Below, in pieces: positions 21,692 through 30,131 of a stretch of 64,000 nt of DNA. How positions within the stretch are numbered: position 1 is the stretch's first letter; each line of letters starts with the position of its first letter. The translations under genes were made by a program, and so were the position numbers. The notes beneath the pieces are model-generated. The model made no database searches. It was not told where the DNA came from and was given only the letters and a program-made list of their open reading frames with translations. Source of the DNA: Phycicoccus jejuensis (GTDB taxonomy: Bacteria; Actinomycetota; Actinomycetes; Actinomycetales; Dermatophilaceae); contig NZ_JOEE01000009.1 of the NCBI RefSeq assembly GCF_000720925.1, forward strand, positions 61,202 to 125,201, given 5' to 3'.

Positions 21692-23941
21692 TCAGTCCTC
21701 GTCGCCCCAGGTGGCCCAGACCGACTCGGCCTCCTCGATGCGCCCGGCGCGGTCGAGGGCCCGGGCCAGGGCCGCCGCGACCTCGACCTGCTCCTCGCGC
21801 ATCCCGGCCTCGCCGAGGGCGTCGAGCGACCCGCGGAGCACGGGCTCGGCGTCCGCGAGCCGGCCGGCCTCGGCGAGGAGGACGCCCCGCTCGGCGTGCA
21901 GGACGAGGGCGAAGTCGCCGCCGACGAGCGCCACCGCGGCGTCGAGCCGGGCCAGCGCCTCGTCGAACCGGCCGGCGCCGGCGAGGACGTGCGCACCCTC
22001 GCGCAGGACGTCCGGCTCGAGGACCTCGGCATCGAAGGGCTCCTCGCCGTGCCGCTCCTCGGGCAGCCGGGCGGCAAGCACCGCGACGTCGGCGAGCACG
22101 GCGTCGAGCGCGGCGAGGCCGCCGTCGACGTCACCGGACTCGGCGCGCACCGCCGCGCGTGAGCGCAGCGCCTCGAGGAGCACCGGCAGGGTCTCACTGC
22201 GGCGGGCCAGCGCGACGGCCGCGTCGAGGTCGGTCGCGGCGACGTCGAGGTGGCCGCCGTCCCAGGCCGCGGTGCCGGCGCGGTAGCGCGCGTGGCTCGC
22301 CTCCTCGATCCGGCCGCCCTGCTCGAACGCGTCGCCCGCGACGACGAACGCCCCGCGCGCCGGCTCCCAGGCACCGAGGGCGAGGGAGGCGTTGCCGAGC
22401 GCCCAGGCGGTCGGGCCGACGAGCTCCGGCGCGTCCCGCCGGACCACCGGCAGGGCCGCGGCGAGCAGCTCCACCGCCTCGGCAGGCCGCCCCTGCTCCA
22501 CCCACGAGAGGCCGAGGTGGCGCTGGGCGACCGCGAGCGAGAGCGGGTCGCGCAGCCGCACCGCGAGGGCGAGAGCGTCCGCGGCGCGCGGCTCCAGGCC
22601 CTCCCAGTCGGCGCGGTCGACGAGCAGGTCGCACCACGCGAAGAGCACCGACGTGCGCGTGCCGTCCGGGACCCCCGGGGCGGCGGCCGCGCGCTCGTAG
22701 AGACGGTCGGCGGTGTCGAGGTCGCCGGCGGCGCGGGCCACCCGGGCGCGCAGGTCGAGCGCCTGGACCGCGAGCACGGGATGCCCCGCCGCGAGCTCCT
22801 CGGCGGCGTCGAGCAACCGGTGCCCGGCCGGGAGATCACGGGCGAGGACGAGGGGAGCGGCGTCGAAGAGGCAGAGGGCCCGGCGGGCCGGCTGGCCGAG
22901 GCGTGCGTACGCGTCGGCGGCGCGCAGCAGGTGGTCGGCGGCGTCGTCCGGGCGGGCCGACAGCGCGTACCAGCGACGGCTCGCCGCGGCGGTCTCGGTC
23001 CATCCGCGGGCCTCGAGCGCGTCGACGGCGTCGAGGACGCGGCGTCGCGCCCGCTCCACCTCGGGAGCGCCGGCGCCGAAGGAGGCGGCGGCCTCGCGCG
23101 CGTCGAGGACGAGCAGCTCGCAGCGCGCGTGCGCGACGCCCTCGTCGTCGAGCCCGCGCCCGGCCGCGGCGAGCGCCTCGTCGAGACGCAGGCGCTCGCG
23201 CACCGGGTCGCGCAGCAGGTGCACGGAGCTGCGGTCGAGCAGGGCCGCAGCCGCCCGGTGCGCCGGCTCGGTGAGCAGCGGCAGTGTCTGCTCGCGGGTC
23301 TCCAGCCAGCCGTGGAGCAGGCGCTCGAGCGCAGGGTCGAGCGTGCGTCGCCACGCCCGGGCGCGCTCGGCGAGGGCGACGACCTCGGCACCGCTCGCCG
23401 CCGCGCGCAGCCCGGCCTCGCCGGTCGGGGGCAGCGGCAGTCGGGTGGGCGGCAGCGCCGGACCGGGGGAGACGGCCCGGTCGTCGTGGGCCCGCTCGAG
23501 GGCCGCTCGGTCCTCGTCGTCGGCGCAGAGCCCGCGGGCGAGGTCGTCGAGCCGGGCGCGGGCGGCCTCGACGTCGTCGTGCGCGACGCGCGACGGCACC
23601 ATCCCGAGGCGCATGCCGTGGCCGAGGGTCCAGGCGGCGGACGCGGCGAGCCATCGGCGCTCGGTGGGGTCGGTCAGCGCCTCGACGCGGTCGACGCGCG
23701 GCAGGAGGAGGTCGAGGGCCCGGTCGGTGTTGCCCATGAGGACGACGGTGCGCAGGCACGCGGCGAGGCCGACGCCGTCGTCCGGTGTCGCGGAGAGCAC
23801 CGGCCACGCCTCGCGCCAGCCCGCGACGGCGGCGTCGAGGTCGCCGGCGCGGGCCGCGGCCTCGGCGTCGAGGGCGGTCGCGCGCGCCCGGTCGACCTCC
23901 GCGCGGTCGGGGCCGGAGCGGACCTGCGATGCCTGCGCCAT
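21692..23941 (-). CDS. Large helical-repeat (TPR-like) protein of unknown function
   Basis: A 749-residue, Ala/Leu/Arg-rich, all-helical protein. Repeating helical hairpins of about 34-40 residues are visible, for example LRARVARAAGDLDTADRLYERA, LGNASLALGAWEPARGAFVVAG, AGAGRFDEALARLDAAVALV and EAGRLADAEPVLRGSLDALG; these look like tetratricopeptide repeats. No signal peptide, membrane segment or catalytic motif is seen. It is divergent, with a 49-bp gap, from a sigma-like membrane protein, so the two may be co-regulated. It may be a scaffold; no function is assigned. Confidence 0.85.
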   Translation of the reverse strand: MAQASQVRSGPDRAEVDRARATALDAEAAARAGDLDAAVAGWREAWPVLSATPDDGVGLAACLRTVVLMGNTDRALDLLLPRVDRVEALTDPTERRWLAASAAWTLGHGMRLGMVPSRVAHDDVEAARARLDDLARGLCADDEDRAALERAHDDRAVSPGPALPPTRLPLPPTGEAGLRAAASGAEVVALAERARAWRRTLDPALERLLHGWLETREQTLPLLTEPAHRAAAALLDRSSVHLLRDPVRERLRLDEALAAAGRGLDDEGVAHARCELLVLDAREAAASFGAGAPEVERARRRVLDAVDALEARGWTETAAASRRWYALSARPDDAADHLLRAADAYARLGQPARRALCLFDAAPLVLARDLPAGHRLLDAAEELAAGHPVLAVQALDLRARVARAAGDLDTADRLYERAAAAPGVPDGTRTSVLFAWCDLLVDRADWEGLEPRAADALALAVRLRDPLSLAVAQRHLGLSWVEQGRPAEAVELLAAALPVVRRDAPELVGPTAWALGNASLALGAWEPARGAFVVAGDAFEQGGRIEEASHARYRAGTAAWDGGHLDVAATDLDAAVALARRSETLPVLLEALRSRAAVRAESGDVDGGLAALDAVLADVAVLAARLPEERHGEEPFDAEVLEPDVLREGAHVLAGAGRFDEALARLDAAVALVGGDFALVLHAERGVLLAEAGRLADAEPVLRGSLDALGEAGMREEQVEVAAALARALDRAGRIEEAESVWATWGDED

Positions 23942-23990
23942 GGGCTCGATGGAACCAGATCGGTGCGACGATGTCGCGAGGAGGTGGCGG

Positions 23991-25742
23991 ATGTCGGGCG
24001 AGGAGGCCGGGCGGGCGGCGGCGCGAGCCGGGTTCGCGGAGTTCGCCTCCGCCCACGAGGGGCTTGCGGTCCGGTCGGCGGTGCTCGTCTGCGGCGACGC
24101 GCGGACGGGCGAGCGGGTCGCGCTGGAGGCGCTGACCGCCGTCGCGCGCGACTGGGCCGTCGCCCGCGAGGAGGGGCCCGAGGCCGCCCTGCGGCGGGAG
24201 CTGCACCGCCGGGCCGTCGCGGCCGCCGAGCACCGCCCGCCCCGTGACGGGGACCTCGAGCCGGTCCCGGTGCCGGACGACGCCGGGGACGCCGTCGAGG
24301 CCCGACGCACCTCCGTCCGACGGGCGCTCGCCGCGCTCACCCCGCGGCAGCGCTCGGTCGCGGTGCTCACCTGGCTCGAGGACCGGCACCCCGGCGACGT
24401 CGCGACCGTCGTCGGCCGCCCCCTCGAGGACGTGCACGCCGACCTCGACACCGCCGAGGACGCCCTGCGCGCCGCATCCACCGGGGCGACCGGCGACGAC
24501 GCCCATCCCTGGGCGCTGCTCGCGCTCGTCGCCGACGGGGTCGAGGAGCCGCCGCTCGCGGCGGCCGCGGAGGAGACCGCGGCGCGGAGCCGGCGGGTGC
24601 GACGGCGCGGCGCGCTGCTCGGCGGAGCGGTGCTCGTCGCCGGCGTGGCGGCTGCCGTCAGACTCAGCGGCGACCCCGAGCCGCCGGCGCCCCGCCCGAG
24701 CCCGACGACGAGCGAGGGCGACGGACGCCTGACCCGCCTCGAGGTCGCGGGCATCGGCGTCTACCTCGCCCCGGTCGACGAGGAGCTGCTGCAGCCATAC
24801 CCCGACGCGCCGGAGCTGGCCCTGCCGGGGCGGCTCGGACCCGGTACCGACCGCCCGCTCGAGCTCCTCTCGGCGGCGGGCTCGAGGGCGTCGGTGCGCG
24901 CCGCGTTCCTCGTCCAGGTCGAGCCGGCCCGCTACCAGCCGGTCCTCTTCCTCCCGCGGCAGACCCCCGACGGCCTCCTCGTGCCGATGGCGCCGTTGCG
25001 TCCCACGGCCGACACGGCCGGCGCCCGCGGGGTCCCGCTCGGGCCGCGCACCATCGACACCGACCGGCACCGGCTGGTCTTCGCGCAGCCGGGTGCGGTC
25101 GTCATCCTCGAGGTGCGCAGCGCCCGGACCTTCCGCATCCCGGTGCGCGACGAGAACCTCGTGACCGCCGGCTGGGCCCCGGACGGGCACACCGTCGTCG
25201 CGACGAGCAGCACCGGTCGCTGGCTCGTCGACACCCGGCGCGGCACGGTGGTGCGGGCGGGGGGCGAGGTCGTGCCGGGCTGGGCGGACATCGGGGTCTC
25301 GGGTGGCCGGCCGATGATCCGCACCTTCTCCGGCGCCGGTCGCCTGCTGTCGCTGCGCTCGCTCGACGGCCCGGAGATCGACGCGTACGGCGAGCCGATC
25401 TCCAACATCGAGGGATGGGCCTGCCGTGCGACGTTCTTCGGCGCCTCCAACGCCACCCTCGGCCGGATGCAGGGGCTGATGGCGGCGCAGTCGGACGTGC
25501 GCCCGCAGCCGCGCATCCTCGCGGCCCCGAACGACGCGCCGCTCTTCGCCTACCGGCCGCTCGGGTGGGGGCCGCGCGACACCGTGCTGCTCGAGTCGCG
25601 CTCGGTCGGCCGGGACGGGCCGGTGCGCCGGCTGCTGGCGTGGGACGTCATCGAGGGACGGATGTACCGGGTCGCCGAGCTCGACGCCGTCGCGCGCTAC
25701 TCGCCTGACACACAACCCTTCACGGGCGCCTGGGCGCTCTGA
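23991..25742 (+). CDS. Sigma-70-like N-terminal domain fused to a single-pass membrane anchor and extracytoplasmic domain
   Basis: A 583-residue protein with an unusual layout. Residues 1-165 resemble an ECF sigma factor with a weak region 2 and a clearer region 4 (ALTPRQRSVAVLTWLEDRHPGDVATVV). A basic stop-transfer and a single membrane helix follow (RRRGALLGGAVLVAGVAAAV, about 200-222). The remaining 350 residues are beta-rich with propeller-like strands (VTAGWAPDGHTVVATSS, GRWLVDTRRGTVV). AGGAGG precedes the ATG. The sigma part may be a non-catalytic DNA-binding or protein-binding relic. Confidence 0.82.
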   Translation: MSGEEAGRAAARAGFAEFASAHEGLAVRSAVLVCGDARTGERVALEALTAVARDWAVAREEGPEAALRRELHRRAVAAAEHRPPRDGDLEPVPVPDDAGDAVEARRTSVRRALAALTPRQRSVAVLTWLEDRHPGDVATVVGRPLEDVHADLDTAEDALRAASTGATGDDAHPWALLALVADGVEEPPLAAAAEETAARSRRVRRRGALLGGAVLVAGVAAAVRLSGDPEPPAPRPSPTTSEGDGRLTRLEVAGIGVYLAPVDEELLQPYPDAPELALPGRLGPGTDRPLELLSAAGSRASVRAAFLVQVEPARYQPVLFLPRQTPDGLLVPMAPLRPTADTAGARGVPLGPRTIDTDRHRLVFAQPGAVVILEVRSARTFRIPVRDENLVTAGWAPDGHTVVATSSTGRWLVDTRRGTVVRAGGEVVPGWADIGVSGGRPMIRTFSGAGRLLSLRSLDGPEIDAYGEPISNIEGWACRATFFGASNATLGRMQGLMAAQSDVRPQPRILAAPNDAPLFAYRPLGWGPRDTVLLESRSVGRDGPVRRLLAWDVIEGRMYRVAELDAVARYSPDTQPFTGAWAL

Positions 25743-25755
25743 CGCGCCCGGGGGC

Positions 25756-26586
25756 TCAGGGGGTCGGGCCGGTCGCCCGTGGGCGCGACGGGTCCGCGAT
25801 CCAGCCGCTCCACGACCCGACGTAGGGCACGGCGTCGATGCGGACCTCGTGCAGCGCGAGGGCCATCTGCGCCGCGGTCACGCCAGACCCGCACGACGTG
25901 CCGACGGGGGTGTCGCGGTGCACGCCGGCCGCTGCGGCGACCTCGCGGATGCGCGCCGGCGGCAGGAACGTCCCGTCCGCGGCGAGCATCTCGGCCATCG
26001 GCAGGTTGACGGCCCCCGGCACGTGGCCGGCCTCGGGGTCGATCGGCTCGACCTCGCCGCGGTAGCGCTCGGGGGCGCGCACGTCGAGGAGCACCCCGTG
26101 GCGAGCCATCGCAGCGGCGCCGTCGGCGTCGAGCACGGGGACGGACCCGGCGCGGACGACGAGGTCGCCCGGCTCCGGCGACGGCACGTCGGTCGTGACG
26201 GGCTGCCCGGCGCGCTGCCAGGCCGCGAGGCCGCCGTCGAGGACGCGCACCTGCGGGTGCCCCGCCCAGCGCAGAATCCACCACGCGCGCGCCGCCGAGA
26301 GCGACGTGCGCTGGTCGTAGACGACCACGGCGTCGTCGTCGCCGACCCCGCACGCCCGCAGCGCGGCCTGGAGCACGTCGGGGTCGGGCAGGGGATGGCG
26401 CCCCTGCGCGCCGGGCGGGCCGGCGAGCGCGGTGTCGAGGTCGAGGAAGGGCGCCCCCGGCACGTGGCCGGCGGCGTACAGCTCGCGCCCGGGCGTCCCG
26501 GTCAGCGCGTACTGGACGTCGAGGACGCGGACCTCGCCGCGGGCCAGCGCCGTCGCGAGGTCGTCGGCGGTGATGAGGGCGCTCAC
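25756..26586 (-). CDS. Thiosulfate/3-mercaptopyruvate sulfurtransferase (double rhodanese)
   Basis: A 276-residue two-domain rhodanese. The first domain (VRVLDVQY..GHVPGAPFLDLD..VVVYDQRTS) lacks the catalytic Cys, as usual. The second (LLDVRAPERYRGEVEPIDPEAGHVPGAVNLP) has C232 in the loop CGSGVTA. The CGSGVTA loop favours 3-mercaptopyruvate or thiosulfate as sulfur donor. The start is the GTG at 26586. It is separate from the island's persulfide enzymes. It lies divergent from the alpha/beta hydrolase gene. Confidence 0.93.
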   Translation of the reverse strand: MSALITADDLATALARGEVRVLDVQYALTGTPGRELYAAGHVPGAPFLDLDTALAGPPGAQGRHPLPDPDVLQAALRACGVGDDDAVVVYDQRTSLSAARAWWILRWAGHPQVRVLDGGLAAWQRAGQPVTTDVPSPEPGDLVVRAGSVPVLDADGAAAMARHGVLLDVRAPERYRGEVEPIDPEAGHVPGAVNLPMAEMLAADGTFLPPARIREVAAAAGVHRDTPVGTSCGSGVTAAQMALALHEVRIDAVPYVGSWSGWIADPSRPRATGPTP

Positions 26587-26640
26587 CCGGCCATCCAACC
26601 ACCGGTCCGCGGCGTCGGGCGGGTGCGCGAGGATGACCTC

Positions 26641-27408
26641 GTGCCCCGCTCCGTCCGGCTCGTCCTCGTCCACGGCTCGCAGCTGAGCCACGCGATGTGG
26701 GCCCGCTACGAGGCGCTCCTCGGCCCGGACGTCGAGCTCGTCCTGCCGGACCTGCCGGCGCACGGGGCCCGCCGCGGCGAGCCGTTCACCTGGGACGGCG
26801 CGCTCGCGGTCGTCGGGGAGGCCGTCGAGGCCGGTGACCCCGACGTGCCCGTCGTCCTCGCCGGTCACAGTCTCGGCGGCTACCTCGTGATGGCGTGGGC
26901 CGCACGGCATCCCGACCGGCTCGCCGGGCTGGCGCTCCTCGGGGCGTCGGCGGTGCCGGCCGGCCCGGGGGCTGCGCTCTACCGGGCGATCGCCGGGGTC
27001 GAGCAGCGGCTGGGCGCCGACCGGATGTCGCGCGCGCTCGACCGCCAGTTCGACACGATGCTGCCGCCGGCGTTCGCCGCGCTGCTCAAGGAGGCCGGCT
27101 ACGGGTTCGACGGCATCCCCGCCGCGTGGGCCGGCGTGATGGGGGAGTGCCGGCCCTCGATGCTCGCCGAGGTCACCGCGCCGGTGCTGCTCGTCAACGG
27201 GCAGCTCGACCAGCTGCGCGTCGACGCCGGGCGTTTCCGCCGCGCCGCGCGCTCGGCCCCGTGGGTCCACGTCGTGACGGTGCCGCGCGGGCTGCACGTC
27301 TTCCCCCTGACGCACCCGGCCGAGACGGTCGCCGCCCTCTGGGAGCTCGTCTCCTGGGCCCGGCGTGGGCCCGTGGGCGACGAGGTCAGCGAGCGTCCAG
27401 CGCCCTGA
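26641..27408 (+). CDS. Alpha/beta-fold hydrolase
   Basis: A 255-residue hydrolase. The oxyanion loop is LVHGSQLSHAMW, the nucleophile elbow is LAGHSLGGYLVMAW (Ser), an acid lies in LLVNGQLDQLRVDAG (Asp) and the catalytic His is in PRGLHVFPLTHP. It is likely an esterase or lipase-type enzyme of unknown substrate. The start is the GTG at 26641, at the family N-terminus. Its end overlaps the convergent MmcQ/YjbR gene by 23 nt. Confidence 0.9.
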   Translation: MPRSVRLVLVHGSQLSHAMWARYEALLGPDVELVLPDLPAHGARRGEPFTWDGALAVVGEAVEAGDPDVPVVLAGHSLGGYLVMAWAARHPDRLAGLALLGASAVPAGPGAALYRAIAGVEQRLGADRMSRALDRQFDTMLPPAFAALLKEAGYGFDGIPAAWAGVMGECRPSMLAEVTAPVLLVNGQLDQLRVDAGRFRRAARSAPWVHVVTVPRGLHVFPLTHPAETVAALWELVSWARRGPVGDEVSERPAP

Positions 27409-27778
27409 CTCGGCGCACGCCGGCCGTGCGCCGGTACGAGGTCTCGACGAGCTCGGCGACCTCGTCCCAGTCACTGCCGGCGTCCAGGTCGAGCCCGAGC
27501 CATCCCGACGGCCCGAGGTAGGCCGGGACCCACACGCGCGGGTCGTGGAGGAGCGCCTCGCGCTCGGCGGGGTCGGGGAGGACGAGCAGCGCCTGCTCGT
27601 GGCTCTCCCAGGCGCCGTCGACGCGCCGCGAGCCCCCGAAGTACGCGAAGACCTTGGTCGTGAAGAACGCCGGGTGCCCGTGGCTGACCTTCTCGGCGGC
27701 GTCCGGCAGCGCGAGCGCCACCGCGCGCAGGCGGTGCAGCAGCGGGTCGTCCTCGTCGAACATCGGCGGGTGCGCCAT
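27386..27778 (-). CDS. MmcQ/YjbR family DNA-binding-fold protein
   Basis: A 130-residue MmcQ/YjbR (DUF419-like) protein. The pattern is LRAVALALPDAAEKVSHGHPAFFTTKVFAYFGG, then LGPSGWLGLDLDAGSDWDEVAELVETSYR. The family has a CyaY-like fold and is only tentatively linked to DNA binding. It overlaps the convergent hydrolase gene by 23 nt, and its ATG lies 61 bp before the dus start on the other strand. Confidence 0.9.
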   Translation of the reverse strand: MAHPPMFDEDDPLLHRLRAVALALPDAAEKVSHGHPAFFTTKVFAYFGGSRRVDGAWESHEQALLVLPDPAEREALLHDPRVWVPAYLGPSGWLGLDLDAGSDWDEVAELVETSYRRTAGVRRVRALDAR

Positions 27779-27839
27779 CGCGTCACCGTAGCCGCCGATT
27801 CACGCATCCCGCCCTCCCTCGGTGACAATGGACGGCGCC

Positions 27840-29057
27840 ATGACCGCCACCACCGCCCCCACCACGCCCGCTCCCGTGCTGCCGCCGCTGCGCATCGGCA
27901 AGCACGTCGTCGAGTCGCCCGTCGTCCTCGCGCCGATGGCCGGCATCACCAACCGCGCCTTCCGGCGGCTGTGCCGCGAGTACGGCGCGGCCGGGCTCGA
28001 GGCCGGTGGGGCGTCCGGTGCGACGAGCCTCTACGTCGCCGAGATGGTCACCTCGCGCGCGCTCGTCGAGCGCACCCCCGAGACGATGCGCCTCATCTCG
28101 CACGACCCGCAGGAGCAGCCGCGGTCGGTGCAGCTGTACTCGGTCGACCCCGCGACCGCCGGGCTCGCCGCGCGGATGCTCGTCACCGAGGACCGCGCCG
28201 ACCACATCGACCTCAACTTCGGCTGCCCGGTGCCCAAGGTGACGCGCAAGGGCGGTGGCTCGGCCCTGCCGTGGAAGACCGACCTGTTCCGCGGCATCGT
28301 CCGCGCGGTCGTCCGCGAGGCCGCGCCGTACGACGTGCCGGTGACGGTCAAGATGCGCATCGGCATCGACGCCGACCACGTCACCTACCTCGACGCCGGG
28401 CGCATCGCCGAGGCCGAGGGCGTCTCGGCCGTCGCGCTGCACGGGCGCACCGCCGCGCAGTCGTACTCCGGCACGGCCGACTGGGAGGCGATCGCGCGCC
28501 TCAAGGAGGCCGTGACGACGGTGCCGGTGCTCGGCAACGGCGACATCTGGTCGGCCGAGGACGCGCTCGAGATGGTCCGGCGCACCGGCTGCGACGGGGT
28601 GGTCGTCGGGCGCGGCTGCCTCGGGCGGCCGTGGCTGTTCACCGACCTCGCCGCGGCGTTCGCCGGGTCGGACTACCGGGTCGAGCCGGGCCTGCGCGAG
28701 GTGACGTCGGTGCTGCGCCGGCACGCCGAGTACCTCGTCGACTTCTACGACGGCGACGAGCTGCGCGGCTGCCGCGACATCCGCAAGCACATCGCCTGGT
28801 ACCTCAAGGGCTTCCCGGCGGGCTCGACGGTGCGCAACCAGCTGGCGCTCGTCGACTCGCTCGCCGCGCTCGACGACCTCATCGAGACGATGGACCTCGA
28901 CGCGCCCTGGCCCGGGGAGCCGGCCGAGGGGCCGCGCGGCCGGGCCGGCTCGCCCCGGGTCGTCGCGCTGCCGGAGAACTGGCTGCTCTCGCGCGAGCTC
29001 GACGACGCCCAGCGCGCGCAGGTCGCCCAGGCCGAGCTGTCGGTCTCCGGGGGCTGA
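27840..29057 (+). CDS. dusB: tRNA-dihydrouridine synthase
   Basis: A 405-residue FMN enzyme that reduces specific uridines in the tRNA D-loop. VVLAPMAGITNRAFRRLCREYGA is the FMN-binding start. HIDLNFGCPVPKVTRKGGGSAL carries the catalytic cysteine, and NGDIWSAEDALEMVRRTGCDGVVVGRGCLGRPW the phosphate-binding end. Assignment to the DusB branch is by overall similarity. GACAAT upstream of the ATG is a likely -10; GTG 27822 and ATG 27828 are alternative starts. Confidence 0.93.
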   Translation: MTATTAPTTPAPVLPPLRIGKHVVESPVVLAPMAGITNRAFRRLCREYGAAGLEAGGASGATSLYVAEMVTSRALVERTPETMRLISHDPQEQPRSVQLYSVDPATAGLAARMLVTEDRADHIDLNFGCPVPKVTRKGGGSALPWKTDLFRGIVRAVVREAAPYDVPVTVKMRIGIDADHVTYLDAGRIAEAEGVSAVALHGRTAAQSYSGTADWEAIARLKEAVTTVPVLGNGDIWSAEDALEMVRRTGCDGVVVGRGCLGRPWLFTDLAAAFAGSDYRVEPGLREVTSVLRRHAEYLVDFYDGDELRGCRDIRKHIAWYLKGFPAGSTVRNQLALVDSLAALDDLIETMDLDAPWPGEPAEGPRGRAGSPRVVALPENWLLSRELDDAQRAQVAQAELSVSGG

Positions 29058-29075
29058 CGCGCCGTTCCGTCCGCG

Positions 29076-29249
29076 TCAGGCGTGGTCGGTGTCGCGCCCG
29101 AACACGCCGACGGCGATCCAGGCCAGGGCCACGACGACCCCGCCGATCGCGGCGTAGCCCTTGGGGGCGCCGCCGTCGAAGAGCGCGAAGCTCGCGCCGT
29201 AGAGCAGCGTGATGGCGAGGGCGGCGAACGAGAGGTAGCGGCGGTTCAT
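29076..29249 (-). CDS. Small two-pass membrane protein (57 aa)
   Basis: A 57-codon ATG-started frame, MNRRYLSFAALAITLLYGAS through VFGRDTDHA. It has two hydrophobic helices (LSFAALAITLLYGASFALF; GYAAIGGVVVALAWIAVGVF) and a positive N-terminus. It is convergent with dus, 18 bp apart. Codon third positions are strongly G/C, as in real genes here. Function unknown. Confidence 0.7.
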   Translation of the reverse strand: MNRRYLSFAALAITLLYGASFALFDGGAPKGYAAIGGVVVALAWIAVGVFGRDTDHA

Positions 29250-29283
29250 GCCTTCGACCCTACGGGCGGCCCCGTCGCGGCCG

Positions 29284-29303
29284 GGTCCACCGGGAGGTGG
29301 ACC
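29284..29303 (-). terminator. Small hairpin in GGTCCACC repeat tract
   Basis: GGTCCACC (29284-29291) pairs with GGTGGACC (29296-29303) over a GGGA loop. Two more GGTCCACC copies follow within 30 bp. It lies upstream of the 57-aa gene's start and has no assigned role; a minor repeat or structural element is as likely as a terminator. Confidence 0.35.
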
Positions 29304-29452
29304 GGCGGGTCCACCGCCGGGTCCACCACCCGACCGCTGGGCGCCACACCCGGAAGCTCCCGCGGCACGCAGCAGCCTCGCGGTGGCGTGGGAGGTCCTG
29401 CGTGCCGGCTCGGGGCTGCGCGGTGTCGGTGGGGCGCGGCAGGATGGCCCGC

Positions 29453-30121
29453 GTGAGCGAGTCGACGGGGACCCCTGGTGGCACGGCCGAGCGGCCGGCG
29501 CTGTTCTTCGCCGACGCCGCCGAGTTCGGGCGCTGGCTCGCCGCGCACCACGATACCGCGCCCGAGCTCTGGATGGGGCTGTGGAAGAAGGACTCCGGCC
29601 GCGGGGGCATCACGTGGGCCGAGGCCGTGCGCGAGGCCCTCTGCTGGGGGTGGATCGACAGCCGCGCCGAGCGCATCGACGACGAGGCACGCCGCCAGCG
29701 GTGGACCCCGCGCCGCAAGGGCAGCACCTGGAGCGCCGTCAACGTCCGCGCCGTCGAGGAGCTGACGGCGCAGGGCCGGATGCAGCCGAGCGGCCTCGCC
29801 GCCTTCGCCCTGCGCCGCGAGGACCGCACCGGCACCTACTCCTTCGAGCAGCCCGCGGCCGCCCTCACGCCCGAGCAGGAGGCCGCCCTCGCCGCCGACC
29901 CCGCGGCCGCCGCGTTCTGGGCCGTCGCGACCCCCGGCTACCGCAAGATCGTCACGCACTGGCTGCAGGACGCCAAGCAGCAGGCCACCCGCGACAAGCG
30001 CCTCGCCGAGCTCGTCGAGGACTGCGCCGCAGGCCGGCTCGTCAAGTTCCAGCGTTACGGCACGCCGCCGTCCTGGGTGGCCCGGGCCGCTGCCGCCGCC
30101 GAGGCGGCGCGCGGGTCGTAG
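29453..30121 (+). CDS. YdeI/OmpD-associated family protein (DUF1905/OmdA-like)
   Basis: A 222-residue cytosolic protein with the YdeI-like pattern: FADAAEFGRWLAAHHDTAPELWMGLWKKDSG, ITWAEAVREALCWGWIDSRAERID, RRKGSTWSAVNVRAVEEL. The C-terminal helix bundle (PGYRKIVTHWLQDAKQQATRDKRLAELVEDCA) is the bacteriocin-protection (OmdA) type. Biochemical role unknown. The GTG at 29453 was chosen because CAGGAT lies 7 nt before it; ATG 29444 is an alternative. It ends 10 bp before dgt. Confidence 0.88.
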   Translation: MSESTGTPGGTAERPALFFADAAEFGRWLAAHHDTAPELWMGLWKKDSGRGGITWAEAVREALCWGWIDSRAERIDDEARRQRWTPRRKGSTWSAVNVRAVEELTAQGRMQPSGLAAFALRREDRTGTYSFEQPAAALTPEQEAALAADPAAAAFWAVATPGYRKIVTHWLQDAKQQATRDKRLAELVEDCAAGRLVKFQRYGTPPSWVARAAAAAEAARGS

Positions 30122-30131
30122 GCTCCGGCGG

